64,000 bases of DNA from Xestospongia bergquistia (Eukaryota > Porifera > Demospongiae > Haplosclerida > Petrosiidae). The position numbers and the translations under genes were made by a program. Location: contig OZ014411.1 in the NCBI GenBank assembly GCA_963965975.1, forward strand, positions 20,240,446 to 20,304,445, given 5' to 3'. Below, in pieces: positions 57,006 to 64,000 of this stretch (the stretch's first letter is position 1; every line of letters begins with the position of its first letter). A model generated the notes under the pieces. That model was given only the letters and a program-made list of their open reading frames with translations. It was not told where the DNA came from and did not search any database.

Positions 57006-60000
57006 TTATAATCTTGTTCTATGTTCATTTGATTCAAGCATTAGTGCACTTTCTGCACTACGTGTCCTTTGAAGTGCTTGTTTACCTTTAGATGGAGTAG
57101 TTCCAACATTGAGTTGACATGTTGTGTGATTGACTTTGTGGGTGTGGTCATCGGAGGCAGTAATAGATTGTCCTACAGTAAATGTTGTAGCATCTTCACC
57201 TAAAACAAATATGTCATAATAGATAAGACTTTAATAATAAGGCTTGTTCATGCTTGTAACTTCATCTATACGTTTAACTACTTTATTTTTGCCTAGTGAT
57301 GCGGCTTAAATTTTTTAGTGTAACTTTATTTTTGGAATTTAAGAGTTTATATATCCCTTTTTGTAACTTAGATGAAAGAAGTTAAGAGTACACAAGACAA
57401 GAACAGATGAACAAGTCATAACTAGTCCTTTTAGTCCCTTTTTATTAAAAATATAATAATGAGACTTATTAGGTTGTTCTATACTCAAACAATATAGATA
57501 TCTAATAAGATGAATATCATGGAGAGGTGTAGCTATAAGTTATAAAAGATATTGTTCCTGTGCATGTAAATACAAATGAGCTTGTATGTACTATAGTTTA
57601 CCTAGTTCTAAGAGTGCTTGAGTGGCCGCCATTTTCACCGGAGAAAAGTCAACCTTTGCCAAATATTTCAACTGTGAAAGAGCAATTACTGCCTATACAA
57701 TGAAACAAGAAAGTTAGTAAGTTATTACCGAGATGAATTATAGATCCAACAAGTGAAATGACTTTCCAAGTAAAAATAATCAATAGATGAATGAAGTTTA
57801 ATCATTACATTGTCTTGCATAATCGTGTAAAAAATTGTAGTAGTCAAAAATGATATACATCAAAATTGTTGTGAAGATGGGAAAAATTGTTGAGCAAATA
57901 AAGAGTGGTAATTAACTAGAAACTTTAAAAGACAAATATTGTAGCATTTGCAGTGGAGGCTGATTAGTCATTGGTTGTGAAGGTTAAAGTATACCGTTTA
58001 TTTAAATTGTTGATCTCAGTTGTCGCATAGCAATGGAATACTAATAACAGCCCAAAATAATTGTTTCAGGCAGTAAACATAGATTTAGACATAATAGTAA
58101 TCATTTGTTCACCTTGAGTTGTCCAAGAGCTGAGCAAGCTCCTATTCTTACAGCTTGATCAGAATGTTCCAATGCTTCAATATAATATTTAATAGCCTAA
58201 ATAGAGAAATGAAAAGTTATTAGCTATATAACCTGACCACTTACTTACCTTTGACCTCCAAGGACTGTTCCCAGCAAAGTTGTTAAGGTAGGCGACTATA
58301 ATGAAGTAAACATGAAGAGAGTAAACCAAATGATAATATCACTATGTCCACCACACCTGTTACTGTATGCAGTTATGTGTATGGTGTGAATTAATTATGT
58401 ACATGTAGATATGCTCCCACAGATAACTTTAGTCAAATAAATCATACCATTAATTATTGATATGCATGATTATCACAAATTTGGAATTTTTCTTTAAGGT
58501 ACTAAATCTTACCTGCTGCATCTTTTGAACTGGTTTCCTTGTCAGATAATAAGTAAGCAGCTGCTAATAAAGCACCATGATTAAAGGGATACGTGGGAAG
58601 AAGTGAAGCCTATAAGTAACCACAGCAACATAAATAATAGCAAACATAAAACTAACAATTCTTCTTCTTGACTCTATATCACCATCTCTTAAACCTTCAG
58701 TAATACTCACTAAACAGGATACAAATCATTTAATAACAGGATCACAAAAGTATGATGTTAACTATTGTACTCTACATATACCAGACCACAGTGTCGTATT
58801 ATACAAGGAAATATACGTCAATTTTGTATATGTATTTATAATAAGTAATTTTAAAGAATCTTACATTCTTGTGCAATCTCCTTTAGAGCTTTAGGAATAG
58901 CTTTTGTACTCCCAACAATAAGGAAGAAAGATGCAAATTGAAATGCTGTGACTGACATCTTGGACTCTACAGGATCACACTCATCACCTTCAAGGTCAAG
59001 AATTCGACTTAATAGCTCTGAGAAAACTAGATAAAAACAAATCAAAAAGCATTGTGTTTAATTATGTTTAATAAATGATAAGTAATAAACAATTTACATG
59101 TGCAAGTGATAATACCTTTATTTGCTATTTCTGGGAATTCGTTCCATAAAATTTGTCCATACTTTTCATCTAGAGCTACAATGAATAGTTCACAACTGAT
59201 ACAAAGATCCTGAAATGAACAGAAAAGTAGAAAAATGATAGCAAAATAATAATATCAAAACTAAATACACATTAACATCAGATGAATGTGTTGGTATAAG
59301 CCATTCAGTTATAGTCATGTAAAATATTCCATACTATTTTGTTGTGTTAAAACTACAAATGATACATAAACTTACATCATCCTTGGCAGATACTTCCTTC
59401 CAGAATCTTATTAAATGATCATTGGCTGCCAGTTCAGGTAATACTGTGAGAAAAAGTTTAGCGAGTAAGTTGTCAAATCTAGCATATATTATGTATGAAT
59501 TTCACACTTAAGGGTTTGTTGAATGGATGTAATTTCTAAAATAATTTTGCTGTGGCTAAATTTTGTCTAAACAGTGTTCTAAATTATCAATTTAAATACT
59601 CGTACATCTTTCAATTAATACAACTAAGAACACCTACTTATAGGAGGTATATGCTTTGTGGTTCCAACTTCCAAACATCACTTTTTGGTAACAATGTAAT
59701 TATCATAAGATCTTACTTTGTTCTAGTTTAGGTATGTTGTCTAAGTCAGCAGCAAAGTTAAGTAGATCCTTAATAATCTCAGCTTCATGATATAACTTCT
59801 TTACTCCAACAGTTAACTTGTGATTGAGTGGACCAACAGATTGTAAGTGCTACAGCAATAAATAGAAAGTCATTAAAGAAACCATTAATATCATACTACA
59901 CAGAGCATTGCTAAGTAAATAACTGTAATTATGCTATATTAAGTTAAATTTCTGATTGCAGAGATAATTTTTGACAGAACATAATCTTCTCATCAAAATT

Positions 60001-63000
60001 ACTATGTCACTTATTTTATTTCTAAAATATGTAACAAGGATCAGTGAACATGAGATAGTAAATACCAGTAGAGGGTCTATTAGGATAAAACAATGTGTGA
60101 TGAAATTAATACTTATATTAAAAGTTTCTTCTACTACCTCATGTCCACCAAACCTTATCATATATTCCAATCTCTATGTTACCATGGCATTAGTGAAGGA
60201 TCAGTAGTCATTTAACAGGGTTTTTCAAAAAGATTACATTAGAACAGTATATAATATTATACTCCAAACGTTTTCTATAGTTGATTAATTTATCAACACA
60301 CAGAAGACTCTATTCAAAATATAGGTCCGGTCTTCAATTCTTACTTGCAATAGAAATTCACAGTGTAGAAGATGCTGTAATAGAATTCTATCAATACTTG
60401 TAGAGCCTGTAGTTTCACTGACAATAGGCATGTCACGAAGATCCACACTATGAGTATCATCTATACAGTCTTCTTCTATGTCATGAATAGCATGTTCTTC
60501 TTGAAGAGAAATGAAATCACTAAATGATCCTGTCCTCAAACCTGTTAAAATACAACAACAAAGAATGAAGCCAACATGATTAACAAAAGAACAACTTAAT
60601 AAAAATGACAAAGGTCTTCATGCAAAAATTGATGGAAACTTAAATGGTTCATCCATCACACAAATATTTTACATAGAATTAAGCATCAACATGTATATAT
60701 CACATCTTGATTGAATCAACAAAATGATAGGATTATTGAATTGCTACAACACTCATATTTGAACTCCAAACTTTAGTATTGAATTTCCATGTGACATAAT
60801 AATATTAAATGTAGACATCAACATTACTACATAGTAATACAATCAATGTACATTATACGCTAACCTTCTGATATTTGAGAGAGTTGAGATGCTCTCCGAT
60901 AGTCGTCACTTTCCAAAAAGCCAAATGAATCCAAAGCATTACTTTCACTGAGTGTTACTGATGGAGCTTTAGTCAGCCTACCACCCTAAGTAATGATAAT
61001 AACTAGTAATATAATCTAAACATACACAGTGTCAGTCAAATACTGGTAAATTTAATCATAATATCTTTTTAATTTTACATAAAAGCTGGATATCGATCAC
61101 ACCATTAACGTGTCTACTCAATTTAGTGATTTTTATATGCGTAAATTTTTTACTGAGTTCCCAATATAATTCAAATTTTTATGCATACATATTTTAGTGA
61201 TTATTAGAGTGGTTGCTAAAATAGCTAAAACTACTACAGGTAATTGTAAGTAGGGTAAATATAGCAATGATCATATAACTTAGTGCTACTGCTCTGTGTT
61301 ACTAAGAGTATATTGTATAATATATATTTTAAATAAACTTACTTTGAGAGCTGTTTGTAATCTTAGTAGCTGTGTCTCTAATATACGTAACTCTTGATAT
61401 ATCTCTTTAAGGAAACAATGTATAAATTATAGCAGTTTAAAAGATAATTTTGTAAACATGTCAAAATTATAATTAGTATAGTTTTGAAGATGCTGATTTA
61501 ATAATAAAAACAGAAGATAAAAGACTATGTTGGAAGCAGCTGTCGAGCCACTACAGAAAGCAAGATGGCTAAAGTTTCAAAAATGTATAATCCATTCATC
61601 ATCAAAGCAATCATCATAGAAGCTATTATACAGTTGATTAAAGGATGTTGTTTTAATTGTCAATATAATTAAGTAATTAAATGATGGGAGCAGAAATACT
61701 GTACATAACATGTGACCCAAAACAATTATACGACTGAAATATTTTGCCATCTTGAAGATGTTTAAAATAAAGCTGTCTTCATAAGTATGGATTCCAATTA
61801 TAACAGTGTTAGATAAATGAAGTTGTGTTCAATCTATGGACACTAAATAAATAATACCTTTAGGTTCTTCAAGAGCACTTAACATAGATTCCAATAAAGA
61901 TGACAAAGATATATTTTGATGAGTTCTAGTAGTAGTAGATCCAGTATCAGATCCATTAGAACCCTGACTTATTTGGTCAGTACTTGGTTGACTCATTGAA
62001 GCTAAAGAAATAGTTGTAGCTGTTCGACTACCTAAAGAGAAACCAATAAACATTAATGTACATGTTTTAATGATAATAGTTCAAGGTAAACTAATCTAAA
62101 TTTTTATATCTATCTGGGCATTGTTACTTCTATACACATGAGCATTGGAAGGCACATAAAAATGGTAGGGCAAGGCAAAAAATATAAAAAATTATCTAAT
62201 TAATTATTCATAAGATACAGTCAATTGTTATGATCTTAGCAATGAAATATATCAGTGAAATACAAGAGTTTTGTAACTTTAAAAATTGGAAAGTTGTCAG
62301 AGGGTTTTATGTGTTTAAACAGGACCCAAGAATGTTAAACGAGCCATTGCTATAACACTCTCAAGGGCTGTGCAGGTAATCTATTACTAATTGTAAATAT
62401 AATAATATACTGAAAATTATTGGTATTGTTCCTGACACCTATGAAAGAACTACACATATTGGACTAAGACTATATAGCTGGCTAGCAACAATTTACTAGC
62501 ATCCTGTAAGGCTACAGTCATGTTAAATGTTATTATTTACAAGATGTTATAGTAGTCCCTTCAATGATACCTAAGATATATGTGATGATAACTCTTAACT
62601 TTACAGTATTATATATTTTAAAAATCATCCTAAGATCATTTATTAGTACTGTTCTTGCTGCACAGGGAAGGTTTGGTAATTTCAAATACCATAACAATGT
62701 GGTACAAAGCAATCTTAAGACTGCCTGTCAGATATATCAGATGCCATACAGTAAAAGAGATTGAATGGAAAAGCTAAACTTCATGTACATTATAAGTGAA
62801 TACCCTGTAAATCATGTTCAATTATGTTAATCAAATATTTTAATGTACATATAAACATGTAAGGCTCCATACCAGCACTGCTACTTCTATGGTGACGCTG
62901 TACCAATGGAGATCTTCTTTCTGAAGGCTGAGAATAAGAGCCTAATGAAAGATAGAAAGATATGAACAACATAAAGAATAGTAGATATTATGCAACATAT

Positions 63001-64000
63001 GTAGAATAACACTAAAGAATACTTACTCTCAAACATTTTGTTACGAGCTTTTTCTTGTCCTTCCAAAATATCAGGAGTCGATATTCTTTTTGACAATATG
63101 TCAGATGTACTCTTTGGCCTTAGTTTCTCAACTTTTACATTATGTCTCTCAAAACTACTAGTACTAGGTTCTGGAGACTACAAACAAAAAGAGATAACAT
63201 TAAAAATCAATGACAATCTAAATAGTACAAAATGAGACAAATCTAGAAAAAAATGGAAACTTTGAAGTTCAAATCTTGTTGGTTCAGATTTTGTGGCTTT
63301 GTCTCTCTGAAATAATTATTGCCTTTACTTATTGGTGATTATACAAATTCAATAAGTATTAATTATTGAGATATGGTCATGCTTGTAGTAAACATGTTTT
63401 TAACTCTCAGAGGAAAATTAATTGCTTCACTAAGTGCTTCAACTAATTACTATAGTGAATTTTACACTCTATATACCTTTGACAAGTAATGAAAATCAAA
63501 TCATTAAATGTCAAAGGTCAACAGTGGATATGTGAGTAGAAAATGGAAAGGATGTCTAGAGGGCACTAGAGGGAGTCAAGTACAGGTACATATATGCCTG
63601 GACTTAAGAGCATCCTATATCACTTTGAAGTTTAGAAGATATAATGTCTCCTGCCATATAGTGCTAAAGATAAAATATAATTTAGTTCTATAGGTGATTA
63701 CACTATATAGTAATTATAGCTACCTCTGTATGAAGTCGTATTTTTTCAGCTGATCCTTCTCTTGATCTTCTTTTATCAATAGCTTTGACATGAGTTCGAG
63801 AAACATTACTAAGCCTAGTAATACAAATAATCCATTATAATATAGCCAGAGGTTATAAGTCATTTGATGTACATGTAATGAAATATATATAATTATATAC
63901 TTCATCTACATTGTACAGTTCACTACCTATGATGAGGTCCTGGAGTAGGTGGAGCTCCAACGTAACAGTAGATAGGTTTAAGGTCCAAATCAGAGAGGAA
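57006..64000 (-). CDS. HEAT-repeat protein, possibly RIPOR/FAM65-like (3' part of gene)
   Basis: C-terminal 653 residues of a gene that enters from beyond the window. Eighteen exons with consistent phases: 63927-64000+, 63724-63814, 63027-63177, 62873-62941, 61858-62031, 61343-61404, 60865-60985, 60345-60541, 59717-59849, 59376-59443, 59116-59209, 58865-59026, 58657-58709, 58513-58609, 58249-58295, 58113-58196, 57602-57692, 57006-57199. The first part is Ser/Arg/Pro-rich (likely phosphorylated and disordered). A helical segment follows (SLLESMLSALEEPKEIYQEL). Then LLQHLLHCEFLLQ and a run of helical repeats (VRIGACSALGQLK, VKMAATQALLELG) of HEAT type, and a polar tail. RIPOR proteins, which bind Rho GTPases, have a disordered middle and HEAT-like C-terminus in this order. 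The N-terminal domains that would settle it are outside the window. Confidence 0.6.

Overview
This window is nuclear DNA of an invertebrate animal. It is AT-rich, its genes are split into many short exons by small GT-AG introns, and it carries many transposon remains. The protein set and compact introns suggest a demosponge such as Amphimedon, but that is inference. Exon coordinates below come from reading splice sites and checking that reading phases agree. No transcript data were available.

Left third (1-24.8 kb). A complete AP-3 adaptor delta gene (AP3D1; 35 coding exons, minus strand, 7.36-17.78 kb) lies between inverted and direct copies of a small gene family of unknown function. Each member has a membrane-anchor exon, short phase-0 coiled-coil exons and a last exon coding a conserved domain of about 120 residues. 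Two copies look intact with all four exons (258-1750 minus; 19266-20195 plus). A third is longer, with extra coiled-coil exons and an unsure start (23.5-24.8 kb minus). At least four more are broken. Large inverted repeats join these copies, and a scrap of an AP3D1 exon has been carried into one of them.

Middle (25-45 kb). This part is mostly mobile DNA: a young but broken Ty3/gypsy LTR element with a 5-bp target duplication, a decayed FLYWCH/MULE element, a BED-finger hAT element sitting inside a TA-flanked MITE, and an inverted-repeat element at 38.6-39.25 kb. A five-exon gene of unknown function (265 residues, 40.2-44.8 kb) follows, with another copy of the MITE and a reverse-transcriptase relic in its first intron.

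Right third (45.6-64 kb). This is the most interesting part. An ADAR-type adenosine deaminase gene (minus strand, 45.65-55.37 kb) has four Z-alpha-like winged helices, one dsRNA-binding domain and a deaminase domain interrupted by an assembly gap. Head-to-head with it, 117 bp away, lies a single-exon gene for a 330-residue protein made of three winged helices, the first with the full set of Z-DNA/Z-RNA contact residues and no other recognisable domain. The two probably share a promoter and bind the same nucleic-acid form, an arrangement that recalls the ADAR1/ZBP1 pairing of vertebrates. The long ADAR intron holds a MULE-like transposon with a PHD finger and an exact 9-bp target duplication. 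The window ends inside a HEAT-repeat gene, possibly RIPOR/FAM65-like.
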